Shown: one piece after another, positions 42,869 to 51,269 of the stretch
How positions within the stretch are numbered: the stretch's first letter is position 1
How the letters are laid out: each line of letters opens with the position of its first letter
Source: Alphaproteobacteria bacterium
GTDB lineage: Bacteria > Pseudomonadota > Alphaproteobacteria > Micropepsales > Micropepsaceae
DNA: 64,000 nt
Direction of reading: 5' to 3'
Assembly (NCBI GenBank): GCA_024236055.1
Contig: JACKLF010000003.1
Span: 372,001 to 436,000 of the forward strand
Program-made: the position numbers and the translations under genes
The notes under the pieces: generated by a model
What the model saw: only the letters and a program-made list of their open reading frames with translations
Databases searched by the model: none
Told to the model about the DNA's origin: nothing

Positions 42869-43414
42869 TCAGGACTGGATGCTGCGGGTCTGGCGGCGGG
42901 TGGCAAGCTGCTTCCAGCCGAAGCCGGTTTCGGGCGCCGGAATGCCCATCACCGCCACGGTGCGGGTGGCGACGCGCTTGCCGCCCATGCGCTCATAGAA
43001 GAAGCAGGCATTGTTCTGGGCATGGGCCCAGACGATGCAGGAGCGCAGCTTGCGATCGCGGAAGGTTTCGAAGGCGCCGGCCATCAGTGCCCGCCCGGTG
43101 CCGCGGCCCAGAAAGGCCGGATCGACATAGAGGGTATAGATCTCACCCTCATAGCCCAGCGTGCTGTCGCGCGCCGCGCCCAGGCTGGCCAGGCCGATGG
43201 GGCCATGGTCGGCATCCTCGGCCACCAGCACCGCGCCGGGCCCGCGCATGGTCGATTGCCAGCGCGCGGTATGGCCCTTCAGCGACATGGCGCCAAGCTG
43301 GGAATGGGGAATCAGCCCCGCATAGGTGTCTTGCCAGGATTCAATATAGATGCGCGCGAGGTCTGCGGCATCAGAAGGCCGCGCATAGCGAATGCTTAGC
43401 GCGAGGTCATCCAT
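42869..43414 (-). CDS. GNAT family N-acetyltransferase
   Basis: This 181-residue protein has the GNAT fold. The acetyl-CoA-binding motif A is readable as LYVDPAFLGRGTGRALMAGAF, with the preceding strand GYEGEIYTLYVDP and the later WAHAQNNACFFYERMGGKRV. Beginning ALSIRYARPSDAADLARIYIESW is typical of the RimI-like or phosphinothricin-acetyltransferase-like groups. Substrate unknown. The ATG at 43414 is preferred over 43432. It is convergent with the small CxxC gene. Confidence 0.85.
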   Translation of the reverse strand: MDDLALSIRYARPSDAADLARIYIESWQDTYAGLIPHSQLGAMSLKGHTARWQSTMRGPGAVLVAEDADHGPIGLASLGAARDSTLGYEGEIYTLYVDPAFLGRGTGRALMAGAFETFRDRKLRSCIVWAHAQNNACFFYERMGGKRVATRTVAVMGIPAPETGFGWKQLATRRQTRSIQS

Positions 43415-43500
43415 GTGCAAATGGTGCCGCAAGCTTTGCTGCGCCGCAAGAGAGATTTAAGGCGAATACAAAAATATTGTGACTGGCTGTTTCAGCGCAT

Positions 43501-43585
43501 CCTCCCCTTTGCGCGCAGCGCATAAAAGGGGAGGTGTCGGCAGCGATGGGTCTGCCGCAGGCAGACCGAGCTGCCGACGGAGGGG
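43501..43585 (+). repeat. Two-hairpin REP-like repeat, copy 3
   Basis: Hairpin one (43501-43534) pairs CCTCCCCTTT with AAAAGGGGAGG around GCGCGCAGCG. Hairpin two has outer stem GTCGGCAGC/GCTGCCGAC (43536-43544 with 43570-43578) and the inner stem GGTCTGCC/GGCAGACC (43549-43556 with 43560-43567), identical to copy 1. It ends exactly at the stop codon of the SDR gene, as copy 1 does at serA. Confidence 0.85.
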
Positions 43586-44497
43586 TTATTCCAACAAAGG
43601 CTTGTCCTGGACGCGGGCGAAGAACTTCATGTTCTGCTCACCGCCCTGGCCGTAATGCTTGGCGCTGGACCAGTCGGTGATCTGGCTGAAATGGGCGGCG
43701 ATGTCGTCGGCGGTGGCGCCGTGGCCCAGATTGATTCCATCGGTCTCGACCATCTGGGCGGCGGCAAAGGCGCCGGCCGCGGCGGTCAGGATCATGCCGG
43801 TGGGTGCTTCCTCCGACGCCAGGTAGGCCATGGCGGGCGAGACATATTCGGGCTTGAGCATCTCCAGCACATTGGGCGGCATCAGGTGCTCGGTCATGCG
43901 GGTGGCGGCGACCGGGCAGATGGCGTTGACCTTGATATTGTCCTTGGCGCCTTCCAGCTTCAGCGAATTCATGAAGCCGACCAGGCTCATCTTGGCGGCG
44001 CCGTAATTGGTCTGGCCAAAATTGCCGTAAAGCCCGGTCGAGGATGTGGTGACGACGATGCGGCCATAGGACTGCATCTTCATGATGTCCCACACCGCCT
44101 TGGCAGGCTTGACCGTGCCCATCAGGTGCACGTTCACCACCGCCTCGAAATCCTTGATCTCCATCTTGCCGAAGCTCTTGTCGCGCAGGATGCCGGCATT
44201 GGCGATCAGCACGTCGATGCGGCCGAAGGCATCCATGGTCTGCTTGACCAGATGGGCGACGCCGGCATCGTCGCTGACGCTGGCGCCGTTGGCGATGGCT
44301 TCGCCGCCTGCCGCCTTGATTTCGGCCACCACCGTGTCGGCGGCCTGGGAGCTGCCGCCGCTGCCGTCCAGCGCCCCGCCCAGGTCGTTGACCACCACCT
44401 TGGCCCCCAGCCCGGCCAGGTGCAGGGCATGGGCGCGGCCCAGCCCGCCGCCGGCCCCGGTGACGATGGCAACTTTTCCGTCAAATCGGATCGGCAT
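43586..44497 (-). CDS. SDR family dehydrogenase (MFE-2 type 3-hydroxyacyl-CoA dehydrogenase-like)
   Basis: This 303-residue classical short-chain dehydrogenase has NAD-binding GAGGGLGRAHALHLAG, VLIANAGILRDKSF, a catalytic Ser in VVTTSSTGLYGNFG and Tyr-x-x-x-Lys in TNYGAAKMSLV. The N-terminus MPIRFDGKVAIVTG and the GGALDG insertion resemble the dehydrogenase part of peroxisomal multifunctional enzyme type 2, which acts on 3-hydroxyacyl-CoA. The ATG at 44497 is preceded by a mini-ORF copying its first ten codons (44497-44577) that shares the taATG junction with it. An upstream alternative at 44509 lies inside that mini-ORF. Confidence 0.88.
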   Translation of the reverse strand: MPIRFDGKVAIVTGAGGGLGRAHALHLAGLGAKVVVNDLGGALDGSGGSSQAADTVVAEIKAAGGEAIANGASVSDDAGVAHLVKQTMDAFGRIDVLIANAGILRDKSFGKMEIKDFEAVVNVHLMGTVKPAKAVWDIMKMQSYGRIVVTTSSTGLYGNFGQTNYGAAKMSLVGFMNSLKLEGAKDNIKVNAICPVAATRMTEHLMPPNVLEMLKPEYVSPAMAYLASEEAPTGMILTAAAGAFAAAQMVETDGINLGHGATADDIAAHFSQITDWSSAKHYGQGGEQNMKFFARVQDKPLLE

Positions 44498-44577
44498 TAC
44501 AGCCCCCATTCTTTTGACTGGTCGCTCCGGCTCTCGCCGGCGCTCCTTGCTACCTTGCCGTCAAAACGAATGGCCAT
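44497..44577 (-). CDS. Upstream mini-ORF that copies the SDR gene start
   Basis: This 26-residue ORF reads MAIRFDGKVARSAGESRSDQ and ends with a TAA that shares one base with the SDR ATG (TAATG). Its first ten codons match the SDR gene start at 22 of 30 bases and differ in one residue (Ala for Pro at position 2). It then passes through the 29-nt core also found before sixA. A GGAAGGA ribosome-binding site precedes its ATG, and a GGGGG within its end could serve the SDR gene. Confidence 0.5.
   Translation of the reverse strand: MAIRFDGKVARSAGESRSDQSKEWGL
44518..44546 (-). repeat. 29-nt core of the start-duplicating element, copy B
   Basis: The core matches copy A (41950-41978) at 27 of 29 positions on the opposite strand. 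Here the CCGGC-GAGA-GCCGG stem is perfect. It lies in the same place relative to the duplicated start: directly after about 30 copied bases. Confidence 0.7.
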
Positions 44578-44605
44578 GGGGATTTCCTTCCGGTTTTTGG
44601 GGTTC

Positions 44606-45802
44606 TCAGGATGGCGTCGGGACCGATTTGGGGTCAAGGCGGCGGCCAAGCCGGTGACGCAGGACATGCGCTGCCGGTTTTTCCACCCATTCGGCCAGCA
44701 CGCCGCCCCACAACAGGCAAATCGCCATCAGCAGAACCGGTTCCAGGCCCCACATCAGATTGCCCCAGGTTGTGCCCAGCACGGGGGTGCTGTCGGGCGG
44801 GAAGATCCGCTGATCGCCAAAGCGCACCAGCAGCAGCCAGGCGGTCTGTCCCAGGTAGATGGCATAGGACCAGTCGCCGATCTTCTGCAGCGGTCCCCAT
44901 TTGAGGGCCTCGGCCACGATGCCCTTGTCGAAGGCCAGGGCGAAGACCAGCGCCATCAGGGGCAGAACTGTGTAGATGTCGTTGAAACTGTGCGACCAGC
45001 CGGTGAAGGCGAAGCTGTAGACCAGCAGCGCCAGCAGCAGGGCTTGCGCCGCCGAATGCACCCAGACGGGGATGCGCTGGTGGGCGACGCTTGCAAACAG
45101 AACTGCCAGGCCCGATCCGACCAGAAATTCGCTGAGGCCCCGCGGCACGCCCCAGTCATAGGTCATGTCCAGCCCGTGGCCCAGCGTCAGCAAAAGGACA
45201 AGGATGCCCGCCAGCCCCGCCGCGATCAGCACCAGCGCGCGCCAGGCGCCGCCGCGCGCCGCGAACCACAGGATGACGGGAAACATCAGGCACAGGGCGA
45301 ACTCGGCGCTGACGAACCAGCTCAGGCCGTTCCAGGTCAGCCGGTCCATCGTGTGCCAGCCCTGCATCAGAAACAGGCTGAGGAAAAAGCCCTTTGCGCT
45401 GACATCCTGGTGATAGGGCAGATCGAAGATGGAGTGATAGCCGCCCGCCGCCGCCAGCCAGCGCAGGATCACCACCATCGCCAGGATCAGCAGCAGCATG
45501 AACAGGTGCAGGGGATAAAGCCGGATCAGCCGCGCGCGCAGGAAGGCGCCATAGCCGCGCCAGGACAGCACTTCGCGCACGCGCGGTGCATAGGCATAGG
45601 TCAGGATGAAGCCGGACAGGACGAAGAAGAACTCCACCCACAGATAGCCGCGGGTCAGGAAGCGGTCCAGCCACAACTGGCCGGTGTAATGATGGCCTTC
45701 ACTGAAGTGATAAAGAACGATCACCAGCGGCGGCAGCGCGCGCGCGCCGGCCAGCGCCTTGATGGTTCCGCGCGATGTGCCGCGGCTTTTTTGTGACGTC
45801 AT
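44606..45802 (-). CDS. Acyltransferase family 3 membrane protein
   Basis: This 398-residue integral membrane protein has about ten helices and belongs to acyltransferase family 3, which modifies sugars, peptidoglycan, LPS or lipids with acetyl or other acyl groups. The catalytic His region is LPPLVIVLYHFSEGHHYTG and the Arg region FFFVLSGFILTYAYAPR, then FLRARLIRLYPLHLFMLLL. The substrate is not readable. The ATG at 45802 is chosen. It is downstream of no obvious partner and is divergent from the nucleoside transporter gene, though an LPS role would fit a window with kdoO. Confidence 0.85.
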   Translation of the reverse strand: MTSQKSRGTSRGTIKALAGARALPPLVIVLYHFSEGHHYTGQLWLDRFLTRGYLWVEFFFVLSGFILTYAYAPRVREVLSWRGYGAFLRARLIRLYPLHLFMLLLILAMVVILRWLAAAGGYHSIFDLPYHQDVSAKGFFLSLFLMQGWHTMDRLTWNGLSWFVSAEFALCLMFPVILWFAARGGAWRALVLIAAGLAGILVLLLTLGHGLDMTYDWGVPRGLSEFLVGSGLAVLFASVAHQRIPVWVHSAAQALLLALLVYSFAFTGWSHSFNDIYTVLPLMALVFALAFDKGIVAEALKWGPLQKIGDWSYAIYLGQTAWLLLVRFGDQRIFPPDSTPVLGTTWGNLMWGLEPVLLMAICLLWGGVLAEWVEKPAAHVLRHRLGRRLDPKSVPTPS

Positions 45803-45940
45803 CTGGGCTCCCATTCCCCACCCTAGCGATGGCGCGGGCGCCTGTCATGGGTCTGCGGGGGCTGCCTGCGGCGTGAAGGCCGTTTGGGCGCGCGCGCAAA
45901 AATCGTGTAGCCTCGTCACGCATTCCGTGGGGTTTGGGGC

Positions 45941-47191
45941 GTGTTGCCGCATCTTCAGTCGGCGCTGGGCATCTGCGCCATCATTGCCATCGCCTGGGCC
46001 CTGTCCGAGAACCGAAGCGCCTTTTCCTGGCGCATGGTGGCCGGGACGCTGGTGGCGCAGGCGATCATCGCCGTGCTGCTGCTGAAAGTCCCGCTGATGC
46101 GCGAGGCGCTGTTCGGCCTGAACGGCGCGGTGGTCGCCCTGTCGGATGCCACCAAGTCGGGCACCAGCTTCATTTACGGCTTCCTGGGCGGGGGGCCTGC
46201 GCCCTTTGCCGTCACCCAGCCCGGCAACATGATCAACCTGGCCTTTGGCGTGCTGCCGCTGATCATCGTGATCTCGGCCCTGTCGGCGATCCTGTGGTAC
46301 TGGCGCGTGCTGCCGGCCATTGTCGGGGCGATGGCCGCGGTGCTGCGCCGTTCGATGGGGCTGGGCGGCGCGGTGGGCCTGTCGGCGGCGGCCACGGTGT
46401 TCCTGGGCAATGTCGAAGGCCAGCTTGTCATCCGCCCCTATCTGGCGCGCCTCAGCCGCACCGAACTTTTCATCCTGATGACGGTGGGCCTGTCGGTGAT
46501 CGCCGGCACGGTCTTTGTGCTCTACGCCACGCTGCTGAAGGATGTTCTGCCCGGCGCGCTGGGTCACCTGCTGGTGGCCTCGATGATGTCGCTGCCCGGT
46601 GGCATCCTGATCGCGCGGATCATGGTGCCGGGTGATGCCGACACCGATGTCTCCGGCCAGGACGCCACCGTCAAGTACCACTCCACCATGGACGCCATGT
46701 CGCGCGGAACGGAAGACGGGCTGAAAATCTATCTGCAGATCATCGCCATGCTGATCGTGATGACGGCGCTGACCGCGCTGGTGAACATCATTCTGGGCAC
46801 GTTGCCGCCGGTGTTCGGCGCGCCCCTGACGATCGAGCGCATCCTGGGCTGGCTGTTCGCGCCGCTGGTCTGGCTGTACGGCGTGCCCTGGCATGAGGCC
46901 GCCACGGCGGGCAGCCTGGCGGGGATCAAGGTGGTGCTGACCGAGCTGATTGCCTATGTCCGCATGGGGGAACTGCCGCCGGGCAGCCTGGATCCGCGCG
47001 CCACCCAGATCATGGTTTATGCCATGTGCGGCTTCGGCAATCTGGCCAGCGTGGGCATCCTGATCGGCGGCATGAGCGCCATCATCCCCGAGCGGCGTGC
47101 CGAAATCGTGCCCCTGGCCATGCGGGCGCTGGTCTCGGGAACCCTTGCCAGCGGCCTGACAGGTGCCATGATCGGCCTGTTGCCGCTTTAG
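45941..47191 (+). CDS. Concentrative nucleoside transporter (NupC/CNT family)
   Basis: This 416-residue permease imports nucleosides with sodium or protons. The CNT signatures are readable as GTSFIYGFLGGGPAPFAV, VLPLIIVISALSAILWYW, the GNVEGQLVIRPYLARLSRTEL segment and CGFGNLASVGILIGGMSA. The start is a GTG at 45941. About eight to ten helices are visible. No nucleoside-metabolism gene is adjacent, but an exported nucleoside hydrolase lies at 58026-58979. A PAS-domain gene follows 8 bp after its stop. Confidence 0.92.
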   Translation: MLPHLQSALGICAIIAIAWALSENRSAFSWRMVAGTLVAQAIIAVLLLKVPLMREALFGLNGAVVALSDATKSGTSFIYGFLGGGPAPFAVTQPGNMINLAFGVLPLIIVISALSAILWYWRVLPAIVGAMAAVLRRSMGLGGAVGLSAAATVFLGNVEGQLVIRPYLARLSRTELFILMTVGLSVIAGTVFVLYATLLKDVLPGALGHLLVASMMSLPGGILIARIMVPGDADTDVSGQDATVKYHSTMDAMSRGTEDGLKIYLQIIAMLIVMTALTALVNIILGTLPPVFGAPLTIERILGWLFAPLVWLYGVPWHEAATAGSLAGIKVVLTELIAYVRMGELPPGSLDPRATQIMVYAMCGFGNLASVGILIGGMSAIIPERRAEIVPLAMRALVSGTLASGLTGAMIGLLPL

Positions 47192-47199
47192 GAACCCAA

Positions 47200-47730
47200 A
47201 TGGACTTCTGGCTGCCGGAAGAATCTTCCGGTGAAATCGTCACCCTGGACCAGCTTGAGGCGCCGCCGGTGGCCGCCGCGGTCCGGGCGTGGCGGCAGGA
47301 CAGTGGAACCCGCGCCTTTCCCGCTTCGCCCGATGGCTTCATCGGCAACCCGCATGTTTTCGTTGTGCGCATCCTGGATCAGGGCACCGATTACGAATAT
47401 GCCAGCGTGGGGGCCGAACTGATAAAGGGATTTGATGAGGATTTTTCCGGCCGCCGTCTCAGTTCCATTGTCGCCACCAATCCCAGGTTCGGCATCGGCT
47501 TGCGCATGCTTTACGACATGGTGCGCTCCAGCGGCGAGCCGCTGGGCTATCGCGGCTGGGTGGGGCGCGACATGAAGGGCGCGCGTTTCAATTATCATGA
47601 GAATGCCGTCCTGCCCTTCGGCGCGACCGATGCCCGGGTCGAACACCTGGTGGTGGCCACCGCGCTGGTGCCGCGAAACCTGCCGCCGCCGCCGCGCAAC
47701 GGTGATGCGCCCGGTCATGCCGGCGGCTAG
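47200..47730 (+). CDS. PAS-domain protein (PAS_5-like)
   Basis: This 176-residue protein consists mainly of one PAS-like domain, of the alphaproteobacterial PAS_5 type. Readable segments are VVRILDQGTDYEYASVGAELI, GFDEDFSGRRLSSIVATNP and VGRDMKGARFNYHENAVLPF. No kinase or output domain follows. Proteins of this kind are common in Rhodospirillales and relatives with no assigned role. The ATG at 47200 is 8 bp after the nucleoside transporter stop, and the next gene begins at the base after its own stop codon, so the three are likely one operon. Confidence 0.75.
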   Translation: MDFWLPEESSGEIVTLDQLEAPPVAAAVRAWRQDSGTRAFPASPDGFIGNPHVFVVRILDQGTDYEYASVGAELIKGFDEDFSGRRLSSIVATNPRFGIGLRMLYDMVRSSGEPLGYRGWVGRDMKGARFNYHENAVLPFGATDARVEHLVVATALVPRNLPPPPRNGDAPGHAGG

Positions 47731-48723
47731 ATGCGGGGTCTGCCGGGTTTTCTTGTCTGTTTGCTGCTGGCGGCCGCCTGCGCGCCGCTGCGCGCGCCAA
47801 TGGGCAACCAGATCGATCCCCCGTCGCTGGAAGGGGGGCTGTTCGTGACGCAGGACGGCACACGCCTGCCGATGCGCGAATGGGACGCCGAGGGACAATG
47901 GAAGGGCCATCCGCGCGCGCTGGTCCTGGCGCTGCACGGGATGAGCGACTATTCCAACGCCTTCGCCATGCCGGGCGCCTTCTGGGCGAAGCAGGGCATC
48001 ACCACCCTGGTCTATGACCAGCGCGGCTTTGGCGCAGGCCCCAATCCGGGCCTGTGGGCAGGCGCGGACATCATGCGCCGTGATGTGAACGATTTCGTGG
48101 CCGCGGCCAGGGCGCGCTTTCCCGGCGTACCGGTTTTCCTGCTGGGCGAAAGCATGGGCGGGGCGGTGGCGTTGACGGCGCTGGCCGACAGCGATCCGCC
48201 CGATGTGGATGGCGCGATCCTGGTGGCCCCGGCGGTCTGGTCGCGCGGCGACATGCCCATCAGCTACCGCGTGGCGCTGTTCATGGCGGCGCATTTATGG
48301 CCGGGGCTGGTGCTGTCCAACAGCGCCGCCAGCCATGTCGTCACCATCGTGCCGTCCGACAATATCGAGATGTTGCGCGCGCTGGGGCGCGATCCGCTGT
48401 TCCAGAAAAAGACCCGCGCCGACACGCTGTTCGGTCTGGTCAACCTGATGGACGAGGCGCGCACCGCGCCCGCGCGCCTGAAAAATCCGCCACCGATCCT
48501 GTTCCTGTACGGCGCGAAGGACCAGATCATACCGGCCGCGCCGACCAAAGCGGTGATCGCCGCCCTTGGCGCGCGCGCCGATGTGCATCGCTATGCCAAC
48601 GGCTATCACATGCTGCTGCGCGACCTTGATCGCGCGCTGCCGCAGCAGGACGCCGCCGACTGGATGTTCCAGCATGTCGAGCCCGGCAATGTCGCGGCGG
48701 CGGGCAACAAAAGCGCGAATTGA
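47731..48723 (+). CDS. Alpha/beta hydrolase, monoacylglycerol-lipase-like lipoprotein
   Basis: This 330-residue protein has an N-terminal lipoprotein-type signal (FLVCLLLAAACAPLRAP with Cys17). The serine-hydrolase domain has the nucleophile in FLLGESMGGAVAL, oxyanion region LALHGMSDYS, the Asp in LYGAKDQIIPAAP and the His in YANGYHMLLRD, resembling monoacylglycerol lipases. It would act in the envelope on a small ester or lipid. The ATG at 47731 directly follows the stop of the PAS gene. It probably shares its transcript with the two upstream genes. Confidence 0.85.
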   Translation: MRGLPGFLVCLLLAAACAPLRAPMGNQIDPPSLEGGLFVTQDGTRLPMREWDAEGQWKGHPRALVLALHGMSDYSNAFAMPGAFWAKQGITTLVYDQRGFGAGPNPGLWAGADIMRRDVNDFVAAARARFPGVPVFLLGESMGGAVALTALADSDPPDVDGAILVAPAVWSRGDMPISYRVALFMAAHLWPGLVLSNSAASHVVTIVPSDNIEMLRALGRDPLFQKKTRADTLFGLVNLMDEARTAPARLKNPPPILFLYGAKDQIIPAAPTKAVIAALGARADVHRYANGYHMLLRDLDRALPQQDAADWMFQHVEPGNVAAAGNKSAN

Positions 48724-48760
48724 CCGTTATCACCCGCAGAAACCCTGTGGGAGATCGACC

Positions 48761-48949
48761 ATGGAACAGAAGAAACATGACCTGCGCGACCAGATGGGCA
48801 AGCAGCGCGAGGACGGCAACACCAATGCCCGCATGGCCGGGCATGAGGAAAAAGTCATGCCCATCGATGGCAGCGGCGAACATGCGGTCAATCCGGGCCC
48901 CGGCAGCCGTGCCGGCATGGCCGAAGGCCAGGTGACCAAGAGCAACTGA
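48761..48949 (+). CDS. Small hydrophilic hypothetical protein
   Basis: This 62-residue, highly polar protein reads MEQKKHDLRDQMGKQREDG and continues with repeated Met and Gly-rich polar segments to MAEGQVTKSN. GGGAG lies about 8 bp before the ATG at 48761. It has no Cys and no hydrophobic core, suggesting a disordered stress-type or accessory protein. It is 37 bp after the lipase-like gene and is followed by a strong hairpin (48975-49003). I do not recognise a family. Confidence 0.55.
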   Translation: MEQKKHDLRDQMGKQREDGNTNARMAGHEEKVMPIDGSGEHAVNPGPGSRAGMAEGQVTKSN

Positions 48950-48974
48950 CAGGCGTTCAGGTGCACGATTTCCG

Positions 48975-49003
48975 ACAGGCGGGCCCATTCTGGGCCCGCC
49001 TGT
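48975..49003 (+). terminator. Strong hairpin, terminator-like
   Basis: A perfect 13-bp stem, ACAGGCGGGCCCA (48975-48987) with 48991-49003, has a TTC loop. It lies 25 bp after the 62-residue gene and before the 2-hydroxyacid dehydrogenase gene. No T run follows, so it resembles a terminator without the U-tract. Confidence 0.6.
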
Positions 49004-49106
49004 TGCACATTGTGAACCCCGGCGGCCCGTGTTCGGCGTGGCGGGCTGGCGAAGTTCCGCGATTGCGGGCATAAAGCGGCCCCGCCATCGCTTTGGAACC
49101 TTTGTC

Positions 49107-50282
49107 ATGTCGCTTGCCGCCCCGCGCGTGGTCACCATCTCCGATCTTCGCCGTCTGGCGCGCGCCCGGCTGCCCGACGCGGTGTTCGGCTACCTGGACG
49201 GCGCCGCCGACGATGAAGTCACGCTCAAGGACAGCGAGGCGGCGTTCCGCGAAGTCTATTTCAAGCCGCGCTTCGCCGTGGCCACGCCCGCCTGCGACCT
49301 GTCGGTCACGGTGCTGGGCCAGAAGCTGGACCTGCCGTTCCTGCTGGCGCCGATCGGCTATTCGCGGCTGATGCATCCGATGGGCGAACTGGCGGCCAGC
49401 GCGGCGGCGGGCAAGGCGGGCACGGCCTATATCCTGTCGACCATGTCCGGCCACCGGATCGAGGATGTGAAAGCCCAGTCCCCCGGTCCCACTTTCTATC
49501 AGCTGTACCTGGCGGGCGGTCGCGGCGCCGCCGAGGGCGCCATCGCCCGCGCCAGGGCTGCCGGCTACAAGGCACTGTTCGTCACCATCGACACGCCGGT
49601 TGCCGGCAACCGCGAGCGCGATGTGCGCAACGGCATGAAGGAGCTGATGGGCAAGAACCCCTTTGCCAAGCTGCCTTACATTCCCAACATCCTGGCGCAT
49701 CCGCGCTGGCTGGCCGGTTTCATGATGGACGGCATGACCCGGCCATTTCCCAACATCGTGGTGCCCGGCAAGGGGCCGCTGGAGGCAATCGACGTCGCCC
49801 AGGCGCTGGAATCGGCGCAGGTGTCCTGGACCGACCTGAAATGGATTCGCGAAGCCTGGGGCGGGCCCATCGTCATCAAGGGCGTGATCACCGTGGATGA
49901 CGCCAGGCGTGCGGTCGATCACGGCGCCGAGGGCATTGTCGTGTCCACCCATGCCGGGCGCCAGCTCGACACCTGTCCGGCGTCGATCCGCGTGCTGCCG
50001 GGCGTGGTCGAGGCTGTGAAGGGCAAGACCACCATCCTGTTCGACGGCGGCATCCGCCGCGGCTCGCACGTGATCAAGGCCATCGCCATGGGCGCCGATG
50101 CCTGCCTTCTGGGGCGCGGTTATGCCTATGGCATGGCGGCGGCGGGGCAGGCAGGGATCGACCGCGCAGTGGAGATTTTCCGCGCCGACATCATCCGCAC
50201 GCTCAAGCTGCTGGGCTGCGCCAGCATCTCCGATCTGGACGAGTCCTACATCTCACTGAAGCACGGCTTCAGGGCCGACTAG
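49107..50282 (+). CDS. FMN-dependent 2-hydroxyacid dehydrogenase (LldD-like)
   Basis: This 391-residue TIM-barrel flavoprotein belongs to the lactate dehydrogenase/glycolate oxidase family. Readable are the N-terminal ISDLRRLARARLPDAVFGYL, the FMN/substrate region FLLAPIGYSRLMHP, FVTIDTPVAGNRERDVRNG with Arg, IVIKGVITVDDARRA with the active Lys, and ILFDGGIRRGSHVIKA. The active-site block reads VSTHAGRQLDTCPAS where the family usually has VSNHGGRQLD, keeping the His and Arg. The substrate may differ from lactate. The ATG at 49107 gives family length. Its stop overlaps the convergent NHL-repeat gene by 4 bp. Confidence 0.9.
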   Translation: MSLAAPRVVTISDLRRLARARLPDAVFGYLDGAADDEVTLKDSEAAFREVYFKPRFAVATPACDLSVTVLGQKLDLPFLLAPIGYSRLMHPMGELAASAAAGKAGTAYILSTMSGHRIEDVKAQSPGPTFYQLYLAGGRGAAEGAIARARAAGYKALFVTIDTPVAGNRERDVRNGMKELMGKNPFAKLPYIPNILAHPRWLAGFMMDGMTRPFPNIVVPGKGPLEAIDVAQALESAQVSWTDLKWIREAWGGPIVIKGVITVDDARRAVDHGAEGIVVSTHAGRQLDTCPASIRVLPGVVEAVKGKTTILFDGGIRRGSHVIKAIAMGADACLLGRGYAYGMAAAGQAGIDRAVEIFRADIIRTLKLLGCASISDLDESYISLKHGFRAD

Positions 50283-51172
50283 GCCGGCTCGATCCTGAAC
50301 ACCCAGCCGGCGGTGGGGCTGTCGCCATTGGGCCAGCCGGGATGGATGCCGGCGTCGCAGGAAATCAGCGCACCGTTGTGGAATTCCAGCCCATGCGGGT
50401 CCGACGATCCAGGCGCGAAATCATAGGTGGCCAGCACCTGTCCGGTCTTGCCGTCATATTTGGTCAGGCCGGGCGTGCCTTCCTTGTAGCTGCGCGAGTC
50501 GTTGCCGGTCACCAGCCAGATATTGCCGTCGCCATCGAAGGTCATGTCGTGCCAGCGCGGTTTGTCCGGCGTGGTGTGGATCGGGATCGCGATTTCCGGC
50601 TGCCAGCTCACCGGATCGACCCGCAGCATCAGCTTCAGCCGGTTGGCCACGATCCACAGTTTGCCGTTCCGCCACTGGGCGCCGTGGCTGCCGCCGCCAT
50701 CCTGGCCGGGCAGAAAAAGGGGAATCTGGCGATGGCTGACCTGGCGGCCGTTCATGTCGACCTGGAACACGCCTTCGGGTGCCTCGTTGGCCATCATCCA
50801 CACGCAGCCATTGCCATAGGCCATGCCCGATGTGTTGCGCGAATTGGTCTGCACGGTCTTGAGCAGCTTGCCGTTCCAGTCCACCAGCCAGGCGGCTTCG
50901 CGCAGGTCGGACGGTTCGGGCACATGATAGCGGCGCGCGGTTTCACCCGACAATTTCTGTTGCGCCAGCCACAGACCTTCGGGCGCCACCGCCATGCCGT
51001 TTGCCAGGCCGGGCGGCGAGCGGAACATCCTGGTCGTCTTCATGACGCCATGCGGGATCTTGCGGGGCGCCACCTGGCCATTGCCCGGCGGCTTGGGATT
51101 TTGCGCCAGGGCAATGCCGCCCGCGGCGGCCGCCGTTGCCGCGCCCAGGATGATTTCGCGCTTGTTCAGCAT
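50279..51172 (-). CDS. Exported beta-propeller (NHL/SMP-30-like) protein
   Basis: This 297-residue protein has an N-terminal signal segment (REIILGAATAAAAGGIALA) and repeated blade-like segments such as VDWNGKLLKTVQ, MTFDGDGNIWLVTGND and KTGQVLATYDFAPGS. The pattern is that of six-bladed NHL/SMP-30-like propellers, often extracytoplasmic binding or lactonase proteins. No catalytic residues can be assigned by eye. The gene converges on the hydroxyacid dehydrogenase gene and is 97 bp downstream of hemC on the same strand. Confidence 0.72.
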   Translation of the reverse strand: MLNKREIILGAATAAAAGGIALAQNPKPPGNGQVAPRKIPHGVMKTTRMFRSPPGLANGMAVAPEGLWLAQQKLSGETARRYHVPEPSDLREAAWLVDWNGKLLKTVQTNSRNTSGMAYGNGCVWMMANEAPEGVFQVDMNGRQVSHRQIPLFLPGQDGGGSHGAQWRNGKLWIVANRLKLMLRVDPVSWQPEIAIPIHTTPDKPRWHDMTFDGDGNIWLVTGNDSRSYKEGTPGLTKYDGKTGQVLATYDFAPGSSDPHGLEFHNGALISCDAGIHPGWPNGDSPTAGWVFRIEPA

Positions 51173-51269
51173 CTTGTCCCCTCCCGCTTGTGCCTGTTTG
51201 GCACGGCGGGATGCTGGGGCAAATCGCTTTGGGACGAAAGGGTGAATCGGTGCTGCAAAGCAGCGAGAT

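Noticed and set aside
43655..45796. 713-residue plus-strand ORF spanning the SDR and acyltransferase genes
   Set aside because: It crosses two genes on the opposite strand and has shadow-type composition; both minus-strand genes have clear motifs.
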